64,000 bases of DNA from Carposina sasakii. Taxonomy: Eukaryota > Arthropoda > Insecta > Lepidoptera > Carposinidae. Of the stretch, positions 36,715-47,934 are shown in pieces (within the stretch, counting starts at the first letter, position 1; every line of letters begins with the position of its first letter). The notes below the pieces were generated by a model that did not search any database, was not told the DNA's origin, and saw nothing but the letters and a program-made list of their open reading frames with translations. The DNA is taken from NCBI GenBank assembly GCA_014607495.2, contig CP053148.1, positions 18,166,001-18,230,000 of the forward strand, written 5' to 3'. The position numbers and the translations under genes are program-made.

Positions 36715-36905
36715 GGTGCCGGCAGAGTAGAATTCGTACCACCCCATGTCTGCCCGTGGGCAACATAGTCCAAAATACAAACTGCGGTCACCAACCCGCC
36801 TGCCCAGCGTGGTGACTATGGGCAAATACCCCCCATGGCAGTCTTGTGGCGTGCCCTGGGGGAGGCCTACGTCCAGCAGTGGACTGCAATAGGCTGATGA
36901 TGATC
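36715..36905 (-). repeat. Family D repeat, inverted copy
   Basis: GCCGGCAGAGTAGAATTCGT, CACCAACCCGCCTGCCCAGC, GGGGGAGGCCTACGTCCAGC, then an ATGATGAT tail. Confidence 0.75.
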
Positions 36906-37255
36906 CTTATTTAGTCCGCTTGCTTCCGGGTCGAGGATATTTACATAAAATGGGTCAGCCAGAACTACAGGATCATAAAATGGGTCAGCCAGAACTACAG
37001 GATCATAAATGAGAACCCACAGCCAAGTTTCGCATAGACAAGGAACAGATGTTAATAATCAGTAACAAGTTGCTAGCTTGTCGCCTGAGGGAATGTTTTA
37101 TATATTTCCTTAGTCGACTCTTACGACATACCTATACGGATAAAAATGCAGCTTACGTATTCCAATATAGCTCTACAGCTATCTGCAGCATCAGCGCAAT
37201 TGAATTCCTTGGAAAATGCTATGTATTACAATTTCAATAATTTTATTATTTATAC

Positions 37256-37442
37256 CAGAGGTTCCCAAACTTTTTTTACTCATAGACCCCTTTTAAAAGT
37301 TAACTGGCTCTGGTAGACCCCCTACAGGCCTACACCATATACAAATTAATTGTGAACCTCCATTTTTTCACATTAACGTAGACCCCCACCGAGTCTCCTG
37401 TGGACCCCTGGGGGTTCACCTGGACCACTTTGGGAACCACTG
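37256..37442. mobile_element. hAT MITE with 8 bp target duplication
   Basis: CAGAGGTTCCCAAACTTTTT at the left and GGACCACTTTGGGAACCACT then G at the right. The flanks ATTTATAC (37248-37255) and ATTTATGC (37443-37450) differ at one base. The CAGNGGTTCCCAAA terminus is characteristic of hAT elements. Confidence 0.88.
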
Positions 37443-37761
37443 ATTTATGCTGTAACATTTTCTACCTTTGGTAGTATTTATGTAAGTGTTTAATATATGG
37501 GTGCTAAGTTCTCAAAGGAACTGTATTTCCAATGGAAAGAGTATGTTGCGCTTTTAATAAAAAAAGGTGTGTTGATAGTTGATAGAAATGCTTTCCTTAT
37601 TCACAGAAGAACATTAATTTAATACTTACTTACAGTACCTACAGGTAAAAAGCGCGCATTGCAAATCCTTGCTTATGGATCTAATAAATAAATACGAGAA
37701 TAATTATGTACCTATCTATGTTACATAATCACGCGCCAACTAGAAAAAAATATATTCCTTT

Positions 37762-37861
37762 GGGGTAAGCACGAACATTTTTACGTGGCGTAACGCTAGC
37801 GATTCGCTAGCAAAATCTATGTGGTTTGACAGTTGGACGTTTGAGAGGTCGTGCTTACCCC
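37762..37861. repeat. 100 bp mini-MITE, GGGGTAAGCACGA ends
   Basis: GGGGTAAGCACGA (37762-37774) is inverted as TCGTGCTTACCCC (37849-37861). The interior includes the small hairpin GCTAGCGATTCGCTAGC. Confidence 0.65.
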
Positions 37862-38114
37862 TCTGAGGTATGAATATAAAGGTCCGTTTATATATCTACG
37901 TTTACAAAAGGTGGTCTCATATATTTGGGCTTGATGTATTTTAATTAAGAACCGCATCAGCACAGGATAATTATAATAACGTAATTGTAGAAATTATGCC
38001 GTTTAACTGTGCGAAGGTTGAAATAAACTTGCAAAATACGAACCAGGCCAGGGTTGTTGATACTGTGGCCATGAATGAAGCGGGATCGATAAACGCCGGT
38101 AAACGCTTTTATGC

Positions 38115-38570
38115 CTTAGATAGACTAGGCTTTAGGTTCAGTCCTAGAGTATGTCACCATATTTTCTCCCATTCCTATTCGTTTGGGGTTGGCACAATAT
38201 GTCCTCTGTCATCCATTCATCCTTATAAAGGTGGGTTCCTACGGTCCGTGATATTGCGGACCACGGACCGTGGGAAGCGGAGCGTCCGTGGTAATGCAGA
38301 CGCGTCCGTCTCGGTACGTCTGTATCCGCGGTGATAAATGTAGGTGGACGCGGACCAGCCCGCACCGACACGCACCGTGAGATGGGGTGGTTATCTGTCA
38401 TCTCGTTACTCACTCCCAGTATACGCAAATCCTTTATCACACAGTCCATCAAAAACTTCTTAGGTCTACCTCTTCCTTTTTATCCATCCACATTCATGCA
38501 CAACGCTCTATGTAAAATATGCATATCGTCCCGTCGCCTTGTGCGGTATGTCCTCCTAAAAAGAGACCGT
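38115..38570 (-). repeat. Non-LTR fragment (same family as 33553-34015) split by a GC-rich insert
   Basis: CATCCATTCATCCTTATA at the left and ATCTGTCATCTCGTTACTCA at the right are adjacent in the 33.6 kb copy. Here they are separated by about 165 bp of GC-rich DNA (38226-38390) with repeated GGTCCGTG/CACGGACC motifs. Confidence 0.7.
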
Positions 38571-38582
38571 ACAGATCACTGA

Positions 38583-38700
38583 CACTAAGCATTGGTGACC
38601 CTACCTTTACTTACCGCGTCATAGGTCATAGATTCGGATCCCGGGTGCAAACATTTATAATAATATGAATTTCGATGTTTGCTGTCGAGTCATAGATGTT
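38583..38700 (+). repeat. Decayed SINE, family A (head part)
   Basis: GGTGACCCTACC, GGTCATAGATTCGGATCCCG and GTCGAGTCATAGATGTTT. Confidence 0.55.
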
Positions 38701-38708
38701 TTTGTCTA

Positions 38709-38878
38709 TACAGGATGTAACAAAAGAGGTATGTTAGGCAAAATGGTGTGATATTTTCACTGTAGAGCTTCTACATATTTTTACATTATAGGAATATTCT
38801 ATATCTTTGTATATAGAGTCTCAATCGGTTATATTCATAGCACTTCGCTTAACATATCCCTTCAAATCATAACCTACA
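38709..38878. repeat. Diverged family J MITE
   Basis: TACAGGATGTAACAAAAGAG at the left and CTTCGCTTAACATATCCCTT at the right resemble 30441-30710. Confidence 0.55.
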
Positions 38879-39142
38879 AATCATAGTCCATGATATCAAT
38901 TTTGATTGGTGGATACTCCTATCGAAGCATAGCACATCTCTGGTGGAAAAGCAACCTTGGGGTGGGCCCTTTATGTACCCCTACTTATCTGGTAGGTAAC
39001 TTTGTCACGTGATGATTTGTACGATTTATTCTATCGACCCAGTGGCACCAGTTAGAGAATATTTAATCTATGGCATGGAAAGATTTTATAATAGTAGGAC
39101 GATCAGGTAGGTATACCCATGGTACACCCTCATTGTTGACTG

Positions 39143-39414
39143 ATTAAGAGCGTATAAAGCTAGGAAAAAATCTGATTCCGCCCACACGCTTCACACCCCC
39201 GCACTTGTACAAAGCATCGAATACGGTGACGTCATGTTTTGCACGAGCACTGTATATGCAAAAATGTCAGATAAAAATGCTAAGCTAAGCTAATCTCAGA
39301 AACGGCTGAACGAATTTCGATGTAGTTTTCAGAAATATTTTCAGGAAGGATTTGTGGCTTTTTATCGAATGTAAAAATCAAATCGAAAATCAACAATTTA
39401 TACGCTCTCTTAAT
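39143..39414. repeat. Putative MITE with ATTAAGAGCGTATAAA ends
   Basis: ATTAAGAGCGTATAAA at 39143-39158 is mirrored by TTTATACGCTCTCTTAAT at 39397-39414 with a two-base gap. No target duplication was found. Confidence 0.5.
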
Positions 39415-39465
39415 GTAAATGGTGTGTCAATAAAATATCCAAGTAAGATCTATGAGATATAATTA

Positions 39466-39712
39466 GCGGTGAATATAGCCCAATGGTTAAGATGTGCGCC
39501 TTTCAGTCGGAAGGCGTGAGTTCGATCCCAGTCACGGGCCTGTACCACAGAATGTTTATAAAAATTAATGTCATGTCATGCCGAGAATGATTGGCGTCAG
39601 GCAAGCAGCCGGCCGTAAAACAAATGCCAAATTTTTGGCAATATGAGTTTCGAAAGAAACCATAATGCGCCGACACCATAAACAATGGGGTAAGAGCAGG
39701 AAGATAATGATG
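39466..39712 (+). mobile_element. tRNA-derived SINE (family K) with near-perfect target duplication
   Basis: The head GAATATAGCCCAATGGTTAA and GAGTTCGATCCCAGTCACG look tRNA-like. The body has GCCGAGAATGATTGGCGTCA, and the tail is AGGAAGATAATGATG. The flanks ATCTATGAGATATAATTA (39448-39465) and ATCTACGAGATATAATTA (39713-39730) differ at one base of 18. Confidence 0.88.
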
Positions 39713-39902
39713 ATCTACGAGATATAATTATGAGTACATATACACTACATATATTCTTTGAGTACCTATTTATGTTTTACCTTTCTGAAAAAATATTTTT
39801 ATTTCTATCACTTTATGCAGTAAACTTGAGTATAGTTAAAAATCGTCTCAGATAAAAAGATTGAAGGATTAGTTATTCGTCCAAAATAAGTTTAAAATAG
39901 TT

Positions 39903-40085
39903 CTTCTTCTTCTTCAGCGTATTGCAGTCCACTGCTGGACGTAGGCCTCCCCCAGGGCACGCCACAAGGCTACTGCCACAGGGGGTTTTGCCCATAGTCA
40001 CCACGCTGGGCAGGCGGGTTGGTGACCGCAGTGTGATTTTCGGACTATGTTGTCAGTACGGGATGCGCTGCTGCCCACCTCCCGC
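39903..40085 (+). repeat. Family D repeat, copy
   Basis: TTCTTCTTCTTCAGCGTATT, GGACGTAGGCCTCCCCCAGG, CCACGCTGGGCAGGCGGGTT, GTACGGGATGCGCTGCTGCC. Confidence 0.75.
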
Positions 40086-40964
40086 CTATGTGAATAATAT
40101 ATATTTTTCGGAATATTCGTATTTTGGAGGGCAGTATCCATATTTTTGGAACAAACTCTATTTTAATAAACGCCTTCGAGAGCTTAGCGATGCGTAAGCC
40201 TTTTGTGTGAATATAATATTTTAAAAAAACATCGCCCACAGCCTCGCAACGTTTGCTTCAAGTGTTTATATCAAACATGTCAAGGCTCCTTCACACTATT
40301 GAATCGTCATTAGTCATTGTTACTGTCTATTATGCAGCTAAGGGACCACGAGTGTATTCTTATGAGTCTTAACACGCCCAGAGCTGTTTGTTGATCTAAA
40401 AGTGAATACCTATTTATTCAGCTATCTGTGCTACTTAGGTAGTACCTATTTAAGATTAATTTGTTAATGAAGAATATTGTAAAAATGAAAATGTATTTAT
40501 TAATTTTTGAGGTCGAATGTAGGAGAACTAATCGGCTTATTAAGAAAAGTACCTCTTTCAGATAACATTATTTCTAGTTTCCTTTAGAAAAATATCTATT
40601 TACCCACGTAAATGTGCATAAATAGTAGTAATAACTGAGCGCGATGTTTATATTAGTGTCTGAAACTGATACTGTTATCATAATATCGGACATAATATCA
40701 TAGTTCAATAATTAGATAATTTCCACTAAAATTTCATAACTGTTGCGTAACGGTTTTCTATATCAAAACAAAATTATGTTGGAACTTCACAGGGAGACCG
40801 ATTCAATATGTTTTTGGTATAAAATTAGATTGTTTTTTATTTTGCATATTTTCCTGCTATGCTAAATGTAGCAATAGGATTTCCTTTATGACTATCTCTT
40901 CTGTTCTGCCTACTCTATTTCGGGAACACACAGTTGTGTGGATACTTAGGTACCTATGCATGTA

Positions 40965-41367
40965 TACAGGGTGTAAAAAGACAACGATGTTTTATTAATA
41001 CCTCCATATTCTTTGTAAGGTTGTGATCATTTTCTTCTATGGAACCAACCCTGGGAAACAACAAAAAAATATAAAAAAATACTGTCATTTTATTGCAAGC
41101 AATGTATTCGTTTGATGCTAAAAGTACAAATGTACCTACAAAACTAACATTATAATATTTTGACATGGTATCTTTGAAAAAAAATGTTTGTTAACCGATT
41201 TCAGGTGAATTTATGTAAAAAAAAAATGATAATATTAATGTAACTTTGGACCTCAATATCTTGGAAACCCGTGGTTTCCTTGGGATGCTTCCATATAAAA
41301 AAATGATCCTGATGTTACAAAAAATACGAGGTATTAAAATAACAAAGTTGTCTTTTTACATCCAGTA
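40965..41367. mobile_element. MITE with TACAGGGTGTAAAAAGACAAC ends (family L)
   Basis: TACAGGGTGTAAAAAGACAA at the left and TTGTCTTTTTACATCCAGTA at the right are inverse. About 400 bp. GGAACCAACCCTGGGAAAC and GGAAACCCGTGGTTTCC lie inside. A second copy starts at 63883 and runs off the window. Confidence 0.8.
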
Positions 41368-41369
41368 TG

Positions 41370-42590
41370 TACCTAAGGCGGTTCACAGTGTACATCTATA
41401 GTTGCAACTATGCAGTTCTTACAGATTCGGAATAAAATGGCTGTGACATATGTTCCGACAGACAGACATGACATATCTATAAATGCTCCGATCTTGGCCA
41501 TTTTGCCACATAACTATACATATAATCTTAGATTAATTATATTAATCATTATTCTAAGCATATAATGCAATATAAATTTTTAAAAAAACCTAATTTTCTG
41601 TACAACAACGAACATTTCCAACGCCTTTCTGATAGCGCAGCGCAGCTTTGTCAGATTCATCTAGGTACTAGATTCTTTAAGATCATGTACAGGATGTAAG
41701 TGACAGCTAGATAAACATTGATGTTGTTATGTTAACTTCAGACCATTATCTTTCTAACATTTCAATCATTTCTAACTAAATGTTGCACTCAAATAAATTC
41801 AAGTAACTTATAAACCTTAACGGAGAGTCACATGTGATCCAAAAAACAACAATGAATCACACAACCACCGATAAGTCTATTTAGCCATTCACAGGATCGC
41901 CCAATACAATTTGTGCATGAAGCAAAAATTGTGCATAATAAAATTAATTAAGTATGCGAGCAATGGCACTGTCGTATAACTTAACGTAATTGTACTTTCA
42001 GCATTTTAGTGGTTCCTATTTGTCTGGCTGTCACTAATGCCCTGTATTACTGTTCATCTCAAGTTACAACACTGACGGACGAATCTCTCAGAGCAGACTG
42101 TTGATAAATGAAGTGATGCTACCTGATCCCTGTGTTAGACTGAGGGATGAGGAGCTGCGATAGTATGGTAGATATTTGTCTCCTACTATTCCTGTCGTTC
42201 TGGAGTAGCAATACTTAGGTATCCTTACTAATATAATAAATGCGAAATTAACTCTGTCCGGCTGTCGCGCTTTTACGCCTAAACAACTTAGAAACCGCGA
42301 ACCAATATTCCATAGTAATATTGCCTTTATTTGGTTTTAATATCCCTTCAATACATTATTTTAAATATCCTTTATAAAACAAATAAATTTCCTCCATTAA
42401 AAATGAAAGTTGCAAATAAATAAAACGAAACATATCCCTACTAATAAACATTTACATAATTAAAAGTATTACTGATAAACGTACCTATTCCAACACTATC
42501 GAAGTACCTAATAGTTACGCTGCGTTTTTACTAGTTGCTTTAAAAATATTAGTAAGAGGCTTAAAAAAATCAAGTTTTTCAAATCCGCAA
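41370..42590. other. Intergenic region with a partial Helitron 5' end
   Basis: Near 42222-42300 a TCCTTACTAATATAATAAAT start resembles Helitron-like 5' ends. The remainder shows no coding or repeat signal. A GC-rich patch follows at 42610-42740. Confidence 0.35.
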
Positions 42591-43186
42591 TGTCAATGAA
42601 ACCTCCAAACTTACCGGCACCCTAAGGGTGGCGTTCGGGGGTATGTCGGGCAACGGGGTAACGTGCCGCCAAGGTCAGCCAAGGTCAGGGGCGCGGTGGC
42701 GAAAGTGAGCCAAAGTTTCGTGGCGAATCGGGACATAAGGAGGATTACGAAATGAACCCTAAAGAATTTGTTATAATGTTTTTTTTTTTACAATTTTCTT
42801 CTTGTCCTGTACTGATGCAGGATTTCTAGAATATGTCAGGTGCATCTTCTTCCGTGAACGTCGTAAGAGTCGACTTAGAAACTTACGTATTACTGATATT
42901 TACACTGAAAACAGCTGAAAACTTCCCTCATGTATACATGTAGGTATGTGGAAATTCCCAACTGCAACTCCCCCACCATCACCGAGCACTACAGGCTCAT
43001 AGCTCATGAATCACTAAACTATCTACCTACAGTCCACAGCAGTCACGATGAGAAACCTATAGAGGGAGCAGGAACTTATGGACGCTATTGTCACATAAGA
43101 AAAATTTGTGAGGGTTGACAGTGTAACTAAACCGATTTTCTAGTGGTAAAAAAATTTGTCTATCTAAAAGATAATCTGACTATTGT

Positions 43187-43455
43187 CATAGAGGAATAAG
43201 ATGTTATAAAGTGCTAATGTCATACTAACAGTTTCGATGCACCATTAGACTTTTCGGTGCCTCACAATTCCAGTCCTTTACACTTATATTGCATTACTAT
43301 ACGTTACAATACATTAGTAATGTAGTACATTACTATACATTACACTAATATAATCTAAGTGTCAAGGACTGGAATTGTGAGGCACCCAAAAGTCTAATGG
43401 TGCATCGAAACTGTTAGTATGACATTAGCACTTTATAACATCTTATTCCTCTATG
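43187..43455. mobile_element. Fold-back MITE with about 100 bp nearly perfect arms (family M)
   Basis: CATAGAGGAATAAGATGTTA ... CAATTCCAGTCCTT is mirrored almost base for base by the right arm ending TATTCCTCTATG. CTATTG occurs on both sides. A diverged copy is at 63508-63720. Confidence 0.85.
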
Positions 43456-43890
43456 CTATTGGAAACATCAGCATAAGGAACGTTACAATTCAACAAACAG
43501 TAAAAAGTTCGTGCTAGACCTACGAGTACCAATGCGAGTATCAAACAATGTTATAAAAGTAATAAATCAAAATAAACATATTTACCTGTTTTCTCTTTAT
43601 GTTTATAAATATGCGAACCGATATTTGATTTAAGCTTCACTAAATGATTTAAAGCATAAAGCTATTTTATATTTTTAACCTTATGCAACTTTGGAATTGA
43701 AACACGTCGTAAACTTTGCATGATGTATCGGCTGGCGAGATATCTGGGGAATATTATAGATATTCAAACTTCAAGTTCGGTGTTATGCTATTATTCGATA
43801 TGATATTCGACTATAAGTATTGATATTTATAATGCGGTATATATACAATGCGGTTTCACATAGTCTTACAGCCTCATAGAGCGTTTAATC

Positions 43891-44079
43891 TGACGGGTGG
43901 TCTAGTAGGTAGTGACCCTGCCTGCGACGCCATAAGTCCTGAGATCGAATGCCGGTAGGTGCAAACATTGATATATATATGATGAATATCGATGTTTGTT
44001 TCCGAGTCATGGATGTTTCTATACTTATCTATGTATTTATATACCGTTGCTTAGTACCCACGACACAAGACCTTAGGGA
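43891..44079 (+). repeat. SINE family A, 3'-truncated
   Basis: GGTGGTCTAGTAGGTAGTGA, GCGACGCCATAAGTCCTGAG, CGAGTCATGGATGTTTCTAT and CCCACGACACAAGACCTTAG. Confidence 0.8.
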
Positions 44080-44309
44080 TGATTTTTTAAGACTGTCCTT
44101 AGCAAAGGTTTAAAATAGTGTTATAACAGGATTGCTAGTTAAGATATGGTTTTCTAGGATGCGCTAACATGTGGTCAACTGGAAACGGTGGCAACATGAG
44201 AAAACTCCCAGTAGGCAGCTTAGGAGACAGTGTGAAAGAAATGGCGTTACTTACACACTGTTCAAAAATATAACATTTGACAGCAAAACTTGGCATATTA
44301 GCAAAATTT

Positions 44310-44580
44310 CTTCTTCTTCTATGCTGCTCTGGGAGTAAAAAAAAAAGTATAATACTACAGCTGCTTCTCTTCCCGGGTATACTGTACAAGTCAGTAGAGG
44401 CACAAGAGGGTCTTGGTATTTTGTAGTGGGCTGACCACCTGTTACTACTAACCGAACTTGTACATCTCAACTATACCCTCAAAATTGGTTAGAAGTGGCA
44501 CCATGTGGTTCTATCCGCCCTTGGTGCTCAGCCTACCTCGTAAGGGATAAAGGCGTGATTATATGTATGTATATATGTAG
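44310..44580 (+). repeat. Family C retroposed repeat with ATGT tail
   Basis: CTATGCTGCTCTGGGAGTAA, CAGCTGCTTCTCTTCCCGGG, GAAGTGGCACCATGTGGTTC, GTAAGGGATAAAGGCGTGAT then ATGTATGT. Confidence 0.75.
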
Positions 44581-44673
44581 CAAAATTTAGGCAATGTTTT
44601 CATAATGAGCACGGGTATTTATCTAGTCTTAAGATCTTTTGTACATTTGTACATGGTTACATAAATATCTACT

Positions 44674-44923
44674 GGGGGGCAATTCCCCAAAAATTTTGAG
44701 TTACGAAACGCGGTGCTAAACAATATATACTTACCCCCGGAGTATTAAGGTATATTTTAGCATGCAGTGGTCGCGAGTATGACAGAATAAAATCAAATGT
44801 ATGTCTCGTGCTGAAATATGTCTAATTACATCACCGTAAAGTAATAATTGCTTTGTTCTGAGCGTCTATAACGGTTCCGTTTCGGCTTCGTTCCAACTCG
44901 AGACTGTTCAAGAATCAGCCCCC
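44674..44923. mobile_element. 250 bp MITE with GGGGGGCAATTCCCC / GAATCAGCCCCC ends (family N)
   Basis: G-rich start and C-rich end. The interior contains TATATTTTAGCATGCAGTGG, CGCGAGTATGACAGAATAAA and TTCGGCTTCGTTCCAACTCG. An inverted copy split by an insert is at 61200-61816. Confidence 0.7.
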
Positions 44924-45146
44924 TGACCTTATGAATTCTTAAATCATGTTTCGCGTGTGTTTGCCTATTTCTTAAGGTCCACAAATTCACATTAATCACT
45001 ATAACGAAATATAAATAGATAAATTTGTTATAAATTACTTTCTTGTTACCTAATATGCATGGAAGTAGAGGCGTTCGTTCGTGTGAATGGGTTATAAACG
45101 TCAGAAGGCCGTAGAGGTTCACTATAATAATTTCTCTACCTATACA

Positions 45147-45514
45147 TACAGGATGTTTTTTCGTGGCCACCTTTAACGAAGGGTATGTACTCTATATGTG
45201 AAATAAAGTAAGTTTATGCCAAAAAAAAATGCTGGGAAAAAAAAAAATAATTCCTTCATCGTGCGAAATTTATAGTGTCTAGTGTTTATGTTAGTTTTTT
45301 TATAGACAGATATTAATTATTTTTCGTGAAAAAATCCTGCTACGTGCGTATATGTGCATTTATGCAGAAAAACGCAGTCTATTTACTCAACTTTGGACCC
45401 TAATATTTTGGAAACCAGACACTTCCCAGGTATGCTTCCATGGAGAAAAATGATCGTGATGATGAGGAGATTCCGTAGTTTTCGGGAACGTTGACGACCA
45501 AAAATCATGCTGTA
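45147..45514 (-). mobile_element. Family H MITE, copy 3 (inverted)
   Basis: TACAGGATGTTTTTTCGTGG ... GGGAACGTTGACGACCAAAA then ATCATGCTGTA. Confidence 0.85.
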
Positions 45515-45519
45515 TAATA

Positions 45520-46430
45520 ATATACGTTATGTACCTAATTAATTTAATATAATCCTAATATTTCCAATCTAGTGGTAGATAAATAATTTATCTACTCTAG
45601 CCACTAAACCTTGTTTATATTTAGTTATTTCTAAACCACTTAATTTGAACAAGTGATTTGCTTTGTTTGTAACCAAAGTGCATTGAAAGTTAGTTTAGGA
45701 ACAATGGTTTAAATTTAATATCAATATTAATTCATATTTAGTTATATTCACTTACATTTTAGCATCGGTGAAGGGGGTTACTAGTTATACTTTATAAACC
45801 TTTCTCTTGAATTATCATCTATTTAAAAATTATAATTAATTTATTTAAATATAGATAGTGATTTAAGATAATATTGAAGGAATCGAAGTGCGTTGCGTAG
45901 AGTCCAAGATCTAAACAAGACAAAAAAAAAACAGCGAGAAGCGAATTGGTTTTATAAAAATATAGGCAGCGCATTTTAAAAAATCCGATTCCGTTTCCAT
46001 AGATCTCTTTAGATATTTTTTATTGAAACTTCAATATAAGGGGGTGGTCTCGGTTTAATAAGCCCTGCCTCCGACGAGTGCAATATTCAATTTAGATTAC
46101 ATTTTCTTGATCTAGGGGACTGGAAATTCGATAAATATAGGTATAGATAGACACTGGCAAGGAAGTTGCTGCACAAAATATGAATAATAAATTACTTAAC
46201 AAACTTTAGTAGGTACTGTCGGAAGTCATAGGCTTGAAGTAGAAATTATGCTATTAGAAGTATATTCCTGTTTTTATTTCATGTACAGATTTTAATGTTG
46301 CAGAATTGTCACTTAGCTCATGCCTCGGAAAGCACGTAAAACCGTTGGTCCTGCGCCTGATCTCTCTCCGGTCGTGTCGGCTTCCGTCCCATCGGACTTT
46401 CAGAGTTACGGAATAGAGATTGCATCTATA
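45520..46430. other. Intergenic region, nothing recognised
   Basis: AT-rich with short open frames only; no repeat relationship seen within the window. Confidence 0.3.
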
Positions 46431-46434
46431 ATAT

Positions 46435-46672
46435 CTCCGACGTAAGCCTCCCCCAGGGAACGCCACAAGACTACTGCCACAGGGGGGTTTTGCTCATAGT
46501 CACCACGCTGGGCAGGCGGGTTGGTGACCGCAGTGTGATTTTGAGATTATGTTGTCAGCACGAGAGGCGCTGCTGCCCACCTCCCGGAAACCCTTAATCA
46601 CCTCGTACGATACCCACGGGCAGGCAGAGATGGTACAAACTCTACTCTGCCGGCACCACGCGGCTAATAATC
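46435..46672 (+). repeat. Family D repeat, copy
   Basis: CGACGTAAGCCTCCCCCAGG, CACCACGCTGGGCAGGCGGG, CAGCACGAGAGGCGCTGCTG, CTCTACTCTGCCGGCACCAC. Confidence 0.75.
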
Positions 46673-47127
46673 TAGTATTGGTATATTACGGCACCGCAAT
46701 CCTCACATTCCATATAACATACCATAGCTTTACCTAATTAATAGAAACAGAAGACAGAAGAAGATTAGCAATGAACTTTAGCAAATTATACAAATACCCA
46801 AAATTGATCCGACTATTAGATTGAATACTCGTAGAGATACCTTTGATACCTTTATTGAACTAAATTACAATGCGGTTGTGTTATAAACTGAGGGATAACA
46901 ATTAAGCCTAGGAGAAAAGCATGTATGCGAAACTCTGAAATAATAATTAAGATCACAAATTGCATATAAGATGCGGTCAAGGTGTAATGGAAGGAATCTT
47001 GTTTATTATTGACTTGCTTTGAAACTATTAAACTGTTTATTGCACAAAGGTAAATTCATTTGAAGAGAGTACCAATGTAATATTACTTTACCCTGTAAAG
47101 GTTTTGAGGTATTTCGTATGATATGTT

Positions 47128-47466
47128 AACACTATGGTGACGAAGATTGAGAAGGGTATGTTGAGGTGGTTTGGGCATGTGGAGAGAATGAGTGAAAGTA
47201 GACTGACAAAGAAAGTGTACAACGGAAGAGTGGATGGAAGGGTTGGAAGGGGAAGACCTCGCCGGACTTTCACCGATCAAATTGGTGAAATTCTAAAGAA
47301 AGGTCAGGTCAAGAGTACCCTAAACCGACGAGCGTGCATGAAAAATGTCATGAAAGTAGATGAAGCGAAAGAGGTGTGTCAGGATCGTAGCAAATGGAGA
47401 TCCGTGATCTCTGCCTACCCCTCCGGGAAAGAAGCGTGATTATTATGTATGTATGTATGTATGTAT
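47128..47466 (+). pseudogene. Non-LTR retrotransposon 3' end with C-terminal ORF2 sequence (family F)
   Basis: An open frame of about 100 codons (47134-47439) reads [63 protein letters not shown]...R followed by GRGRP is the conserved tail of RTE/Jockey-like ORF2 proteins. The end CTACCCCTCCGGGAAAGAAG and five ATGT repeats are the 3' terminus. Strongly 5'-truncated and therefore inactive, though this piece is still open. An upstream copy at 6172 is more decayed. Confidence 0.8.
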
Positions 47467-47786
47467 GTTAACACTATACGAGTATTACAAAGAAATATAT
47501 ATGAAAGCTTGGAAAGCATGTGAATTGTGCGCGATATAATTGAAATAGAATTAAATACAAGATTTAGTATTGTTTCTAACTATATGAAAGTACGAATTAA
47601 CACACAATCAAACCGCTAATCAGAGACCTAAAACTTGGAGGGCGTGTTCTTTTTATAATGTAGACATCCGATAGAAAAATAATTTCCCGAAACTTCCACG
47701 TAAACGGGATAAGCGGAATACGGATGAAGTCCTGGGTGGCTAGTAAATAAATGAATCCTGATTTGTAGGATCAAGGCATATATGTT

Positions 47787-47931
47787 ATTCACTATGGGTG
47801 CGCCCACCACCGGGCCCTACACCCTCCACTGACCCTCGGATCTGATAACTCATAATTGCGACAACAGGCACTTGCACTAACTACAATCGCCATGAGAAAC
47901 CAGACCCGAGCACCTAGCATGCAAGACGATA
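47787..47931 (+). repeat. Left half of family E MITE
   Basis: ATTCACTATGGGTGCGCCCA through CTGATAACTCATAATTGCGA and GCACTTGCACTAAC, as in 34774-35016 but without the second arm. Confidence 0.75.
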
Positions 47932-47934
47932 CAT

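Noticed and set aside
37996..38225. 112-codon plus-strand frame starting MPFNCAKVEINLQ
   Set aside because: Runs into the LINE fragment and GC insert; no homology recognised and no splice partners.
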